Part shown: positions 33,795 to 43,030 of the stretch, in pieces
How the letters are laid out: each line of letters begins with the position of its first letter
Numbering within the stretch: position 1 is the first letter of the stretch
Source: Chryseobacterium sp. FH1
GTDB taxonomy: Bacteria > Bacteroidota > Bacteroidia > Flavobacteriales > Weeksellaceae
Assembly: GCF_000735135.1 (NCBI RefSeq)
Contig: NZ_JPLZ01000001.1
Location: forward strand, 186,001 to 250,000
DNA: 64,000 nucleotides
Reading direction: 5' to 3'
Program-made: the position numbers and the translations under genes
The notes under the pieces: model-generated
What the model was told of the DNA's origin: nothing
Database searches by the model: none
Seen by the model: only the letters and a program-made list of their open reading frames with translations

Positions 33795-35000
33795 CTATCC
33801 CGCAAACTCGTGGAACGGCAAAACTTCTATGATTTTCCCATCTTTTTCAAAACGGTCTTTCTGATTGAATGTGATTATTTTTCCTCTTTCTTCATCGAAA
33901 TAATTCAGAGCATCCAGCAGTCCAGCGATTTCCCGTTGCAAATTATCTTGATTCAAATCGTAGCAAACCTGTATTATTTCCGCAGGTTTCCCTTGCTTGA
34001 TAGCGATAAAATCACATTCTTTTTTGTCATTAAAATAGTAAACTTCGGGAAATTTTCTTCTTAAATGCAAATACACCATATTTTCCAAACGCCTTCCCAA
34101 TTCGTCCGTAAAAACGATGGAAGCGTGCGTAAACAAACCCAAATCCACAACATAAACTTTCTTCGGATTTCGAACTTGCGTTTTCAATGAATAACTGAAT
34201 TTTGGAAGAAATTGCACCAGATAAGTATTTTCCAAATGAGAGAAATAATCGGCGATTGCACTCACCGATTTCAAACCGAATAAATCTTTCAATTTGTTTG
34301 CAGAAATAGGTTTTCCTATATTTGATATGAGATAGATTGCCAATTGTTGCAAAGAATTGATGTCGCGTATTCCGTATCTCACGGCAATATCACGGTTCAA
34401 AACATCTACCAACAAACGTTGCAAAACCAAACCATTATCCAAATTTAGAAACTCCGGAAAACCACCTTCAGTCATATATTCTTCAACTGAAGAACTATTG
34501 TTTTCTAAATTTTTAAACTCTAAAAATTCCCGATAAGAAAACGGAAAAAGTTCATATGGAAGGTTTCTGCCTGTTAATTTCGTCCCCATTTCTCGACTTA
34601 GCAAAGTCGCATTAGAACCCGTAACTGCAACTTTGAAACCTTCATCTAATTTCTGCCGAACATACAATTCCCAACCTTCAACAATTTGTATTTCATCAAA
34701 AAATAAATTTTTCACATTTTTTTCTCTGATGATGACATCTAATTTCTGAAAATCCGGCAATTCGAAACCAGCCAATCTTGGGTCTTCAAAATTCAAAAAC
34801 AAAGATTGGTCTTTATTATCATTCAACAATTGTAGTAGAAGTGTACTTTTTCCAGCTCTTCGAACGCCAGTTATAAGCAAAACAAAACTTTCATACAAAG
34901 TTATTTCCTCTAATTTCTCACGTTGCAATCCTATTTTTTTTCCTAAAAAATATACATTTTGATACTCAACTATTTCCGTTAATTGATTATTAGACAGCAT
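33795..35000 (-). CDS. AAA-type ATPase with DUF4143
   Basis: This 401-residue protein has a Walker A motif GVRRAGKST (45-53), SLFLNFEDPRLAG, a Walker B-like NLFFDEIQIVEGWE and VTGSNATLLSRE, then a C-terminal DUF4143 domain ending in a nuclease-like FPEVYYFNDKKECDFIAIKQG segment. This ATPase group is widespread and poorly understood, and often lies alone. I take the ATG at 35000 (MLSNNQLTEI); a TTG 18 bases upstream is less likely. It has its own promoter and is probably not part of the pigment cluster, although it follows the ligase promoter closely. Confidence 0.85.
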   Translation of the reverse strand: MLSNNQLTEIVEYQNVYFLGKKIGLQREKLEEITLYESFVLLITGVRRAGKSTLLLQLLNDNKDQSLFLNFEDPRLAGFELPDFQKLDVIIREKNVKNLFFDEIQIVEGWELYVRQKLDEGFKVAVTGSNATLLSREMGTKLTGRNLPYELFPFSYREFLEFKNLENNSSSVEEYMTEGGFPEFLNLDNGLVLQRLLVDVLNRDIAVRYGIRDINSLQQLAIYLISNIGKPISANKLKDLFGLKSVSAIADYFSHLENTYLVQFLPKFSYSLKTQVRNPKKVYVVDLGLFTHASIVFTDELGRRLENMVYLHLRRKFPEVYYFNDKKECDFIAIKQGKPAEIIQVCYDLNQDNLQREIAGLLDALNYFDEERGKIITFNQKDRFEKDGKIIEVLPFHEFAG

Positions 35001-35020
35001 AATAATAATTTTATTCAATA

Positions 35021-35049
35021 CAAATGTATAAATTTAATTTTATTATCAA
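35021..35049 (-). promoter_or_regulatory. Consensus promoter of the DUF4143 ATPase gene
   Basis: On the minus strand TTG (35049-35047), an 18-base spacer and TACATTTG (35028-35021) match the Bacteroidetes consensus. The start codon at 35000 lies about 20 bases downstream. Confidence 0.7.
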
Positions 35050-35213
35050 ACATATATATCCATTACTAACAAACATAATTGTTTTTTATAATCAAATAAT
35101 ATCTTCCATTATTAATGAAAAATATTCTCCATTTAAAACAATAGATAATATTCATTCAATTTTAAACCCACATTTTCAACTCAAAAACCCATTAATTAAT
35201 CGACAAAAATCAC

Positions 35214-35221
35214 TAAATTCG
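35214..35221 (+). promoter_or_regulatory. Possible -7 box for ileS
   Basis: TAAATTCG differs from TAnnTTTG at one base and lies about 40 bases before the ileS start in a very AT-rich gap (35050-35260) that shows no gene. No TTG at normal spacing is visible. Confidence 0.3.
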
Positions 35222-35260
35222 CAAACTTAATCTATCAAAAACAGATTTGAGACATTGAAA

Positions 35261-38200
35261 ATGAGCAAGTTCACAGAATATAAAAATCTTAGCCTAACCG
35301 AAACTGCAAGAAACATCGCAGAATTTTGGAAAACCAACGATACTTTCAAAAAATCCGTCGAAATCCGTGAAGGTCAGCCGGAGTTTGTTTTTTATGAAGG
35401 ACCGCCTTCTGCGAATGGAATGCCGGGAATTCACCACGTGATGGCGAGAGCAATTAAAGATATTTTCTGTCGTTTCCAAACGCAATCCGGAAAACAGGTT
35501 TTCAGAAAAGCCGGTTGGGACACGCACGGACTTCCTGTGGAATTGGGCGTTGAGAAAGAATTGGGAATTACCAAAGAAGATATCGGCAAGAAAATTAGCA
35601 TCGAAGAATACAACGAAGCTTGTAAAAACGCCGTGATGCGCTACACCGATGTTTGGAACGATATGACCGAAAAAATCGGGTATTGGGTGGATATGGAAAA
35701 TCCGTACATCACCTACAAACCAAAATATATGGAATCGGTTTGGTGGCTTTTGAAACAAATCTATGACAAAGGTTTGCTTTATAAAGGTTACACAATTCAG
35801 CCGTATTCTCCGAAAGCAGGAACAGGTTTGTCTTCCCACGAAGTAAATCAGCCAGGCGCTTATCGTGATGTTTCTGATACGACGGTTGTAGCCCAGTTCA
35901 AAACTTTGCCAGAAACTTTGCCTTCATTTTTACACGGTTTTGGCGATGTTCATTTCTTGGCTTGGACAACGACGCCTTGGACTTTACCTTCCAACACCGC
36001 TTTGACGGTCGGACCAAAAATCGATTATGTTTTGGTGAAAACTTTCAATCAATATACTTTTGAGCCAATCAATATTGTTTTGGCTAAAGCTTTGGTTGGA
36101 AAACAATTTGCGAAAAAATATGCGGAAGGAACTGATGAAGATTTCGCGAATTACACTTCTGAAACAAAGGTGATTCCTTATCAAATCTTAGCAGAATTCA
36201 AAGGTGCTGATTTGGTTGGAATTAAATATGAGCAACTTTTAGATTACGCGAAACCTTATCAAAATCCGGAAAATGCTTTCCGAGTGATTGCTGGAGATTT
36301 TGTAACCACAGAAGACGGAACAGGAATCGTACACACTGCGCCGACTTTTGGTGCAGACGATGCGAAAGTGGCGAAAGAAGCAACGCCTGAAGTTCCGCCA
36401 ATGTTGGTTTTGGATGACAATGGAAATCCGGTTCCTCTGGTTGATATGCAAGGAAAATTTTTATCGATTGTAAAAGACGAAACTTACGGTTTTGCGAACG
36501 AATATGTGAAAGGCGAATATTTGAATGATGACGAAAAATCTGTAGAATTCAATATTCAAAAAGAAAATTTAAAATCAATTATTTCTGATTTGAAAGCGTA
36601 TCTTTCTGTCGATGAGAGAATTGCCTTAAAATTAAGAAAAGAAAACAAAGCTTTCAAGGTTGAAAAATACGTTCACAGTTATCCGCACAGTTGGAGAACT
36701 GACGAGCCTTTGTTGTATTACCCGCTCGATTCTTGGTTCATCAAAGTGACTGATGTGAAAGACAGAATGTTCGATTTGAATGAAACCATCAACTGGAAAC
36801 CGAAATCTACAGGTGAAGGCCGATTCGGAAATTGGCTGAAAAACGCCAACGACTGGAATCTTTCCCGCTCCAGATATTGGGGAATTCCGTTGCCGATTTG
36901 GAGAACTGAGGATAAAAAAGAAGAAGTATTAATCGGTTCTGTGGAAGAATTGTACAACGCAATCGAAAAATCCATCGAAGCTGGTTTCCAGAAAGAAAAT
37001 CCGTTCAAAGGTTTTGAAATTGGAAATATGTCTGAGGAAAATTATGCGTTGGTTGACCTTCATAAAAATATTGTGGACCAAATCACTTTGGTTTCAGAAT
37101 CCGGAAAACCGATGAAACGTGAGAGCGATTTGATTGATGTTTGGTTCGATTCCGGAGCTATGCCTTATGCGCAATTGCATTATCCGTTTGAAAACAAAGA
37201 GCAAGTTGACAACAACAAAGCTTTCCCTGCAGATTTTATCGCAGAAGGCGTTGACCAAACTCGTGGTTGGTTCTATACTTTGCACGCGATTGCGACAACC
37301 GTTTTCGATTCTGTCGCTTATAAAAATGTGGTTTCGAACGGTTTGGTTTTGGATAAAAACGGACAAAAAATGTCGAAACGTCTCGGAAACGCCGTTGACC
37401 CATTCGAAACGCTTTCGGTTTACGGACCGGATGCGACGCGTTGGTATATGATTTCCAATGCGAATCCTTGGGAAAATTTGAAATTCGATATTGAAGGAAT
37501 TGATGAAGTGCGTAGAAAATTCTTCGGAACACTTTACAACACCTATTCTTTCTTTGCTTTATATGCGAATGTTGACGGTTTCAAGTATTTGGAAAGCAAC
37601 ATTGAAAATCGACCTGAAATCGACCGTTGGATTTTGTCTGAATTAAATTTATTAATCAAAGACGTGAAATCTTTCTACGAAGATTATGAACCAACGAAAG
37701 CTTCGAGAGCAATCAATAATTTCGTTAATGACAACTTGTCGAATTGGTACGTAAGACTTTGCAGAAGACGTTTCTGGAAAGGCGATTACAGCGATGATAA
37801 GATTTCTGCTTACCAAACTTTATACATTTGTCTTGAAACTGTAGCGAAACTTTCCGCGCCAATTGCGCCATTCTTTATGGACCAATTGTTCCAGGATTTG
37901 AATAAAGTCACAGGTAAAGAAGTGGTAAATTCTGTTCACCTGACAGACTTCCCAGTGGTAGATGAAAGTTTGATTGACCAGGATTTGGTTGAGAAAACGC
38001 ATTTGGCTCAGCAAATCACATCGATGGTTTTTTCATTGAGAAAGAAAGAAAACGTGAAAGTTCGTCAGCCACTTCAAAAAGTGATGATTCCAGTTTTGGA
38101 CAAGAAAACTGAGGAACAGATTTTAGCGGTTTCAGAATTAATCAAACAAGAAGTGAATGTGAAGGAATTGCAACTTATCAATTCCGAAGAAGCCTCGCAT

Positions 38201-38716
38201 CTTATTGTAAAACAAATCAAACCGAATTTCAAAACGCTTGGGGCGAGATTAGGAAAAGATATGAAAACTGTGGCTGGAGAAATCTCAAACTTCAGTTCTG
38301 AGCAAATTGCAACCTTGGAAAAAGAAGGAAAAGCAACCGTTTCCGGATACGAAATCACAACGGAAGATGTAGAGATTTTCACAAAAGATATCCCAGGATG
38401 GACTGTTGCAAGCGAAGGGAAAACAACTGTGGCATTAGATTTGAAGCTGACGGATGAATTGAGAGCAGAAGGTGTTGCAAGAGAGTTCATCAACAGGGTT
38501 CAAAACATCAGAAAAGACAAGGATTTTGAATTAACTGACAGAATTTCAATTCAATTGGAAGAATCTTGCCCTTTTAGACAAGAATTTACTAACAATGAAG
38601 CATATATTTCTGCAGAAGTATTGTCGGATAAAATAGAATTTGTAAATTCACTCTCAAATTACGAAGAAATAGAGATAGATGAGGAGCAATTCAAAGTAAA
38701 AATTGAGAAAAAATAG
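35261..38716 (+). CDS. ileS: Isoleucyl-tRNA synthetase
   Basis: This 1151-residue class I synthetase charges tRNA-Ile. EGPPSANGMPGIHHV (46-60) contains the HIGH-equivalent, WDTHGLPVE follows, and the KMSKR motif lies near residue 703 in DKNGQKMSKRLGN. The central editing domain and the long C-terminal anticodon region are complete. I use the ATG at 35261 rather than the TTG two codons upstream. The length, about 200 residues more than E. coli IleRS, fits the larger IleRS group. Confidence 0.96.
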   Translation: MSKFTEYKNLSLTETARNIAEFWKTNDTFKKSVEIREGQPEFVFYEGPPSANGMPGIHHVMARAIKDIFCRFQTQSGKQVFRKAGWDTHGLPVELGVEKELGITKEDIGKKISIEEYNEACKNAVMRYTDVWNDMTEKIGYWVDMENPYITYKPKYMESVWWLLKQIYDKGLLYKGYTIQPYSPKAGTGLSSHEVNQPGAYRDVSDTTVVAQFKTLPETLPSFLHGFGDVHFLAWTTTPWTLPSNTALTVGPKIDYVLVKTFNQYTFEPINIVLAKALVGKQFAKKYAEGTDEDFANYTSETKVIPYQILAEFKGADLVGIKYEQLLDYAKPYQNPENAFRVIAGDFVTTEDGTGIVHTAPTFGADDAKVAKEATPEVPPMLVLDDNGNPVPLVDMQGKFLSIVKDETYGFANEYVKGEYLNDDEKSVEFNIQKENLKSIISDLKAYLSVDERIALKLRKENKAFKVEKYVHSYPHSWRTDEPLLYYPLDSWFIKVTDVKDRMFDLNETINWKPKSTGEGRFGNWLKNANDWNLSRSRYWGIPLPIWRTEDKKEEVLIGSVEELYNAIEKSIEAGFQKENPFKGFEIGNMSEENYALVDLHKNIVDQITLVSESGKPMKRESDLIDVWFDSGAMPYAQLHYPFENKEQVDNNKAFPADFIAEGVDQTRGWFYTLHAIATTVFDSVAYKNVVSNGLVLDKNGQKMSKRLGNAVDPFETLSVYGPDATRWYMISNANPWENLKFDIEGIDEVRRKFFGTLYNTYSFFALYANVDGFKYLESNIENRPEIDRWILSELNLLIKDVKSFYEDYEPTKASRAINNFVNDNLSNWYVRLCRRRFWKGDYSDDKISAYQTLYICLETVAKLSAPIAPFFMDQLFQDLNKVTGKEVVNSVHLTDFPVVDESLIDQDLVEKTHLAQQITSMVFSLRKKENVKVRQPLQKVMIPVLDKKTEEQILAVSELIKQEVNVKELQLINSEEASHLIVKQIKPNFKTLGARLGKDMKTVAGEISNFSSEQIATLEKEGKATVSGYEITTEDVEIFTKDIPGWTVASEGKTTVALDLKLTDELRAEGVAREFINRVQNIRKDKDFELTDRISIQLEESCPFRQEFTNNEAYISAEVLSDKIEFVNSLSNYEEIEIDEEQFKVKIEKK

Positions 38717-38856
38717 TTCATATTTCGTTTTTATTAAGGATTTGTGAATTAAATATTATTACTGATTTATTATCCGATTTTTATCTTTATTCTAGCAGAT
38801 TGAAAAGCGTGGTTGCTATAAACTTAAAAAATAAAAAATTTGAACAATTAATAACG

Positions 38857-39243
38857 ATGGAAATGGCCGACGAAAAATTACGATATAATGATGCTGATTT
38901 ACAAGAATTCAGACAATTAATTCAAGAAAAAATTGATAAAGCAGAGAAGGATTTGCTTCTTATAAAAGAAAGTTTTATCAATGACCAAAATAATGGAACG
39001 GATGATACTTCACCAACTTTCAAAGCTTTTGAAGAAGGTGCGGAAACCTTGAGCAAAGAGCAAAATTCTATTTTGGCAGGAAGACAGGAAAAATTTGTAC
39101 GTGACTTGAAACACGCATTGATTAGAATCCAGAACAAGACTTACGGAATTTGTAGAGTAACAGGAAAACTCATCCCGAAAGAAAGATTGAGAGCAGTTCC
39201 TCACGCAACTTTGAGCATCGAAGCAAAAAATATGCAACGATAA
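38857..39243 (+). CDS. DksA/TraR-family protein lacking zinc cysteines
   Basis: This 128-residue protein begins MEMADEKLRYNDADLQEF and has the coiled-coil and C-terminal fold of DksA/TraR proteins, ending in TYGICRVTGKLIPKERLRAVPHATLSIEA. Family members bind RNA polymerase and tune transcription. In the usual zinc finger CxxC...CxxC, here only the first cysteine remains; the others read Thr, Ser and Ala, so zinc binding is not expected. The start at 38857 follows from the family length; a start at 38800 would add an unlikely tail. Confidence 0.82.
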   Translation: MEMADEKLRYNDADLQEFRQLIQEKIDKAEKDLLLIKESFINDQNNGTDDTSPTFKAFEEGAETLSKEQNSILAGRQEKFVRDLKHALIRIQNKTYGICRVTGKLIPKERLRAVPHATLSIEAKNMQR

Positions 39244-39320
39244 ACAATTAATTTTCAAAATATTAAGTCCGAATTTCTGATTGTAAAAATTGGAGATTGG
39301 GACTTTTTTCTTATAACAAA

Positions 39321-39563
39321 ATGACTTATTTAATTATTTTAATCTTTGTTGTGGCAATTGGATTTGTATTGATGAAAAAAAAATCGGTCAAGAACATTTT
39401 CAAACCAGAACAAAAGTATTACACAATTGATGACGAGTTCAATGCCAAACGGAAAGAACGTCAGGACGAAATCGATAAGTTACTGAGTAAAATCGGCGAA
39501 AATGGTTTGGCTGATTTGTCTGAAAAAGAACGCAAAAGACTGGACAAATTGTCTAAGAAATAA
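39321..39563 (+). CDS. Small membrane-anchored protein, DUF6576-like
   Basis: This 80-residue protein has one N-terminal membrane helix (MTYLIILIFVVAIGFVLMKKK) and a charged tail with DEFNAKRKERQDEIDKLLSK and GLADLSEKERKRLDKLSKK. That tail resembles the DUF6576 segment often found at the C-terminus of flavobacterial rhomboid proteins. The ATG at 39321 is chosen because it opens the helix directly. It sits between the DksA-like gene and lspA. Confidence 0.65.
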   Translation: MTYLIILIFVVAIGFVLMKKKSVKNIFKPEQKYYTIDDEFNAKRKERQDEIDKLLSKIGENGLADLSEKERKRLDKLSKK

Positions 39564-39581
39564 GTAAATTAAGTACATTTG
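39549..39581 (+). promoter_or_regulatory. Promoter for the small gene and lspA
   Basis: TTG (39549-39551), a 22-base spacer and TACATTTG (39574-39581) fit the Bacteroidetes pattern, with the TTG overlapping the end of the preceding gene. It would drive the 63-residue gene and the coupled lspA. Confidence 0.6.
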
Positions 39582-39627
39582 CAAAAATCTTTCCTAAGGG
39601 AAAATTTAACCTAAAACATTCAAAAAA

Positions 39628-39819
39628 ATGGAATCAATCATTGTACATACAAAAAACGCGATGGAACTCACGGCGCTGAAAAGTGTTCTGAAAGATATGA
39701 ACATCGAGTTTGAAAAATTTCACACCAAAAATAATTTTCACAATAAGAAAACGGTTCAGAAAATCAACGACAGAAAAGAGAAAAAAATAACGAGAACGCC
39801 TAAACCAAAAGGATTGTAA
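39628..39819 (+). CDS. Small basic protein, function unknown
   Basis: The 63-residue product begins MESIIVHTKNAMELTALKSV and ends in a strongly basic tail (KKTVQKINDRKEKKITRTPK). The first half looks like the short DUF2683-type proteins of Bacteroidetes that often precede other genes. Its stop overlaps the lspA start by one base, so it is translated together with lspA and has a promoter of its own just upstream. No function can be given. Confidence 0.7.
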   Translation: MESIIVHTKNAMELTALKSVLKDMNIEFEKFHTKNNFHNKKTVQKINDRKEKKITRTPKPKGL

Positions 39820-40463
39820 TGAAGAAAATAATTGCAATTACGTTTCTAATTTTATTGATTGACCAGTTTTCCAAAATCTACGTCAAAACGCATTTCTACC
39901 TGGGCGAAAGCATCAACGTTTTTGGATTGGATTGGTTCAAACTGACTTTTGTTGAAAATCCTGGAATGGCTTATGGACTTCATTTCGGAGGACTTTGGGG
40001 CAAATACGCTTTGATTATTCTAAGAATTGCTTTGGCTATCGGAATGGTTGTACTTTTCAAAAAATGGCTTAGAGAAGGCGCTTCCAATTACCTTATCATT
40101 CCAATGGCAATGATATTTGCCGGCGCAATTGGGAATGTTTTCGATGGGATTTTCTACGGTGTGATTTTCGACAGCGGAACTTTCTACGACGTGGCTTCCG
40201 AAAGATGGATTGATTATGGAGGTGTTTCCAAACTCACTGCATTCGGAGACGGCTACTCTGATTTGATGAAAGGTTGCGTGGTCGATATGTTGCATTTTCC
40301 TTTGGTAGATACGACTTGGCCAGATTGGGTTCCGATTTTCGGGGGCAACAGAATTGAGTTTTTCAAATACATTTTCAACGTTGCAGACAGCTCGATTACG
40401 GTTGGCGCATTGTTCTTATACATTTTCAGAAAGAAAGCTTTCCCAAATGGTTTGGATTTTTAA
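39819..40463 (+). CDS. lspA: Lipoprotein signal peptidase
   Basis: This 214-residue inner-membrane aspartic protease cleaves lipoprotein signal peptides after lipid attachment. Four membrane helices are visible, with catalytic Asp109 in GAIGNVFDGI and Asp190 in FNVADSSI. It is longer than the E. coli enzyme because of an insertion between these motifs, as is common in Bacteroidetes. The window encodes several lipoproteins that would be its substrates. Confidence 0.94.
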   Translation: MKKIIAITFLILLIDQFSKIYVKTHFYLGESINVFGLDWFKLTFVENPGMAYGLHFGGLWGKYALIILRIALAIGMVVLFKKWLREGASNYLIIPMAMIFAGAIGNVFDGIFYGVIFDSGTFYDVASERWIDYGGVSKLTAFGDGYSDLMKGCVVDMLHFPLVDTTWPDWVPIFGGNRIEFFKYIFNVADSSITVGALFLYIFRKKAFPNGLDF

Positions 40464-40466
40464 CGT

Positions 40467-41108
40467 ATGAAAATTTTCAAAAAAATATTAGTTACAGGAC
40501 TGATTTTCTTCGGATTATCAGTTCTTTTTGTTTTGTACGCGAACTACACGATTGATTATGAGGCAGAAGACAATGTGACCTCAGACATCGGAAATCTTCC
40601 GAATGAGAAAGTTGGACTTCTCTTGGGAACGAGCAAAATCTTGGCGAATGGAAAGCCGAATCCATATTTCGTCAATCGGATAAAAGCTACGGCAGAACTT
40701 TACCACGCAGGCAGAATTCAAAATATCATTGCGAGCGGAGACAACTCCAGAAAAAATTACAACGAACCGGAAGATATGAAGAATGCGCTCATTAAGTTAG
40801 GCGTTCCTGCTGATAAAATCTATGAAGATTTCGCTGGTTTCAGGACTTTGGATTCTGTGATTCGGGCAAAGGAGATTTTTGGACAGGAATCTTTTATCGT
40901 GATTTCTCAGCGTTTTCACAACGAGCGCGCCATCTATCTCGCACACAAAAACGGCATCACAGCTTATGGCTACAATGCGAAAGATGTGGACAAAGAAGCA
41001 GGTTTCAAAACTAATGTAAGGGAAAAGTTTGCAAGAGTGAAGGTGTTTTGGGATTTCTTTTTTGGCGTGGAACCGAAGTTTGGAGGAGAGAAGATTTTGA
41101 TTAAATAA
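40467..41108 (+). CDS. SanA/YdcF-like DUF218 protein
   Basis: This 213-residue protein has one N-terminal membrane helix (about 8-25) and a DUF218 domain with VGLLLGTSK, YHAGRIQNIIASGDN and EPEDMKNALIKLGVPADKI, then FIVISQRFHNERAIYLA. SanA-type proteins protect the envelope against vancomycin at high temperature in E. coli; the chemistry is unknown. It starts three bases after lspA, so the two are probably co-transcribed. Confidence 0.82.
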   Translation: MKIFKKILVTGLIFFGLSVLFVLYANYTIDYEAEDNVTSDIGNLPNEKVGLLLGTSKILANGKPNPYFVNRIKATAELYHAGRIQNIIASGDNSRKNYNEPEDMKNALIKLGVPADKIYEDFAGFRTLDSVIRAKEIFGQESFIVISQRFHNERAIYLAHKNGITAYGYNAKDVDKEAGFKTNVREKFARVKVFWDFFFGVEPKFGGEKILIK

Positions 41109-41152
41109 ATTTTTTTAAATTTAATATAAAAATCAACCACAAACCTGAAAAA

Positions 41153-41863
41153 ATGAGCGTCTTCACCTATCATCTAGTAAAAACAAATTACTTTTCTGCG
41201 CTTAGAATCCTTTTGTTTCCACCGAAGCAAAAAAATATCTCGGGCTTGATTCACGCAGAAATGATGACAGCGATGACGCTTGGTTCTCCTATTTTTTCAC
41301 CTTCGCGAATGTTGGTCCGACAAATCGCAGTGTTTGCTCAATGGGAAAATGAAAGTGATGTTGATAATTTTTTGAATGAAAATCATTTTGGAAAAATCCT
41401 TGCGAAAGGTTGGCACACGAGATTAACTTTTATGCGAAAATGGGGGAAATTCAACAAGTTTGAAATTCCGGATGAAACTTTGGAATTTGAAAATCCGGAT
41501 TCGCCAGTTGTTGCCGTTACAATTGCACGGATGAAATTTCTGGAAATCCCGAGATTCATCCAATGGGGAAGACCAGTTGAGAAATTGGTTCGCGACCATC
41601 CAGCAACCACTTTGTCTCTGGCTTCGATTAAATTTCCAAATACCGTTTCCACTTTTTCAATTTGGAAAACGCAGAAAGAAATGACCGATATGGTGCACGG
41701 TCACAGCAAAGTTCCAAAGCCAGAAAGGCACGCCGATGCAATGAAAGAACGAGAAAGAAAGGATTTTCATTTCGAATGTACAACTTTACGTTTCAAACCT
41801 ATTTCAGAATTTGGCGAATGGAACGGGCGAAGTAATATTATCCCAAATCTTAAACATCATTAA
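41153..41863 (+). CDS. Spheroidene monooxygenase (CrtA)-like protein
   Basis: This 236-residue protein matches the CrtA-like group: GSPIFSPSRMLVRQIAVFAQWENE near residue 43, LTFMRKWGKF, and a HPATTLSLASIKFPNTVSTFSIWKTQKEMTDMVHGHSKV stretch that contains the paired histidines. CrtA adds oxygen to carotenoids, but no carotenoid genes are in view, so this copy may have another substrate. The next gene starts one base after its stop. Confidence 0.7.
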   Translation: MSVFTYHLVKTNYFSALRILLFPPKQKNISGLIHAEMMTAMTLGSPIFSPSRMLVRQIAVFAQWENESDVDNFLNENHFGKILAKGWHTRLTFMRKWGKFNKFEIPDETLEFENPDSPVVAVTIARMKFLEIPRFIQWGRPVEKLVRDHPATTLSLASIKFPNTVSTFSIWKTQKEMTDMVHGHSKVPKPERHADAMKERERKDFHFECTTLRFKPISEFGEWNGRSNIIPNLKHH

Positions 41864-41864
41864 G

Positions 41865-42734
41865 ATGAGATTCGCTTATCCAATGCAGAAATTTCAGGAT
41901 TGGTTGACCCAGCAATGGGTGATTCTGCGTGGCAAAAAAATCAAGCCTGAAGATTTTCCTTGGCTGATGGGACCTTTTGGAAATTTGGATGCGATTGGCG
42001 AAGATTTCATCCATCAATTTGCGGTAAAGGAGAACTTGATTATAAAAAAAGATTCGATAGCGAAAGGGATTATTCCATCAATGCAGAAATTGAATTTATC
42101 CGAAACTGACTTCTCAAATTTATCCAAAAATGTTATCGACTTTTATGAAAACACCGCCAATCACCATTTGGATTTTTCTGTAAAATGGAATCCGTTTTTC
42201 AAATTTTTTGGCATTTTAATCAACAAATTATTCAGCAACAGAATCAATCAACTGAATATTCCGACTAAAAATATTGCTGATTCTGAATCTTTAAAAAGCG
42301 AAATCATCAATCTTATCGACGCAAAAACCAATGAGATAAAATATACATTTTGGTTTCGCTCGATTGAATCCAGCGGACAAGTTATCTATTCTGGTGTTTA
42401 TGGAATTTACAGTTTACCTTCCGGAAAAACCTGTGTGAAAGCCGTTTTTCCGCTTCCAAATGGAAACGCAACTGTTTTGATGAATCCAAGTGTTGGAAAA
42501 AATGGAGAATTGATTTTAGATTCTTCAGGCGAAAAATTTGGTGACGCCGGGTTTTATTTTTTACTGAAAGATTCGAGAGGTGAATATTGGTCGCAATTTA
42601 TCAGTTCGTTTCGAGACAAATTAATTATTGGTTCAGAAAATGACCTCATCTCTGCAGAGCAAACTTTGACGCTTTGGAATTTGAAGGTTCTAACTTTTAA
42701 TTATAAAATTAAATTGAAAAAACAACGTCATTAA
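41865..42734 (+). CDS. Conserved protein of unknown function
   Basis: I do not recognise this 289-residue protein. It has no signal peptide or clear membrane segment. PEDFPWLMGPFGNLDAIGEDFIHQFA lies at the N-terminus, a helical region follows, and the C-terminal half is beta-rich with GVYGIYSLPSGKTCVKAVFPLP and GDAGFYFLLKD. I chose the ATG at 41865, right after the CrtA-like gene, since an earlier start at 41811 would overlap that gene. The two genes are probably coupled. Confidence 0.65.
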   Translation: MRFAYPMQKFQDWLTQQWVILRGKKIKPEDFPWLMGPFGNLDAIGEDFIHQFAVKENLIIKKDSIAKGIIPSMQKLNLSETDFSNLSKNVIDFYENTANHHLDFSVKWNPFFKFFGILINKLFSNRINQLNIPTKNIADSESLKSEIINLIDAKTNEIKYTFWFRSIESSGQVIYSGVYGIYSLPSGKTCVKAVFPLPNGNATVLMNPSVGKNGELILDSSGEKFGDAGFYFLLKDSRGEYWSQFISSFRDKLIIGSENDLISAEQTLTLWNLKVLTFNYKIKLKKQRH

Positions 42735-42776
42735 AACAATAAAAAACTGACACTTAAACAGTTCTATCACCAAAAC

Positions 42777-42807
42777 TTGTTTATTACGAAAATCCGTACT
42801 ACCTTTG
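42777..42807 (+). promoter_or_regulatory. Consensus promoter of a two-gene DUF5053 unit
   Basis: TTG (42777-42779), a 20-base spacer and TACCTTTG (42800-42807) match the Bacteroidetes promoter closely. Transcription would start near 42813, directly ahead of the small 48-residue frame. Confidence 0.75.
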
Positions 42808-42829
42808 AATAGCAACTAAAAAACACAAA

Positions 42830-42976
42830 ATAACCCTTACTGCAAAAGAGGAGGAACTGATTGAAGCCATCAGAAACTTCAAAAAAGCAAAACACAATCC
42901 ATCAATTGAATTGGAATGGTGGATAAGAGAACTCTTTGAAAAACTTTTGGAAGACGAAGAAAAGAAAGAAATTTAA
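42830..42976 (+). CDS. Small protein of 48 residues with no ATG start
   Basis: An open frame from an ATA codon at 42830 to the TAA at 42974-42976 encodes TLTAKEEELIEAIRNFKKAK and then HNPSIELEWWIRELFEKLL before an acidic tail. It is clearly protein-like and helical. A stop lies four codons before the ATA and no ATG, GTG or TTG start exists in between, so it either uses ATA, starts at an internal CTG, or is a remnant. A good promoter sits just upstream and a DUF5053-type gene just downstream, which suggests a two-gene unit. Confidence 0.5.
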   Translation: MTLTAKEEELIEAIRNFKKAKHNPSIELEWWIRELFEKLLEDEEKKEI

Positions 42977-43030
42977 TTATAAAATACCGCTTAATGCGGG
43001 CATAATTTTCTAATAAAAAAAAATAAAAAT

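Noticed and set aside
35024-35230. A 68-residue plus-strand frame before ileS
   Set aside because: It lies in a very AT-rich promoter region, has an isoleucine- and asparagine-dominated composition typical of random AT-rich DNA, and overlaps the ATPase promoter.
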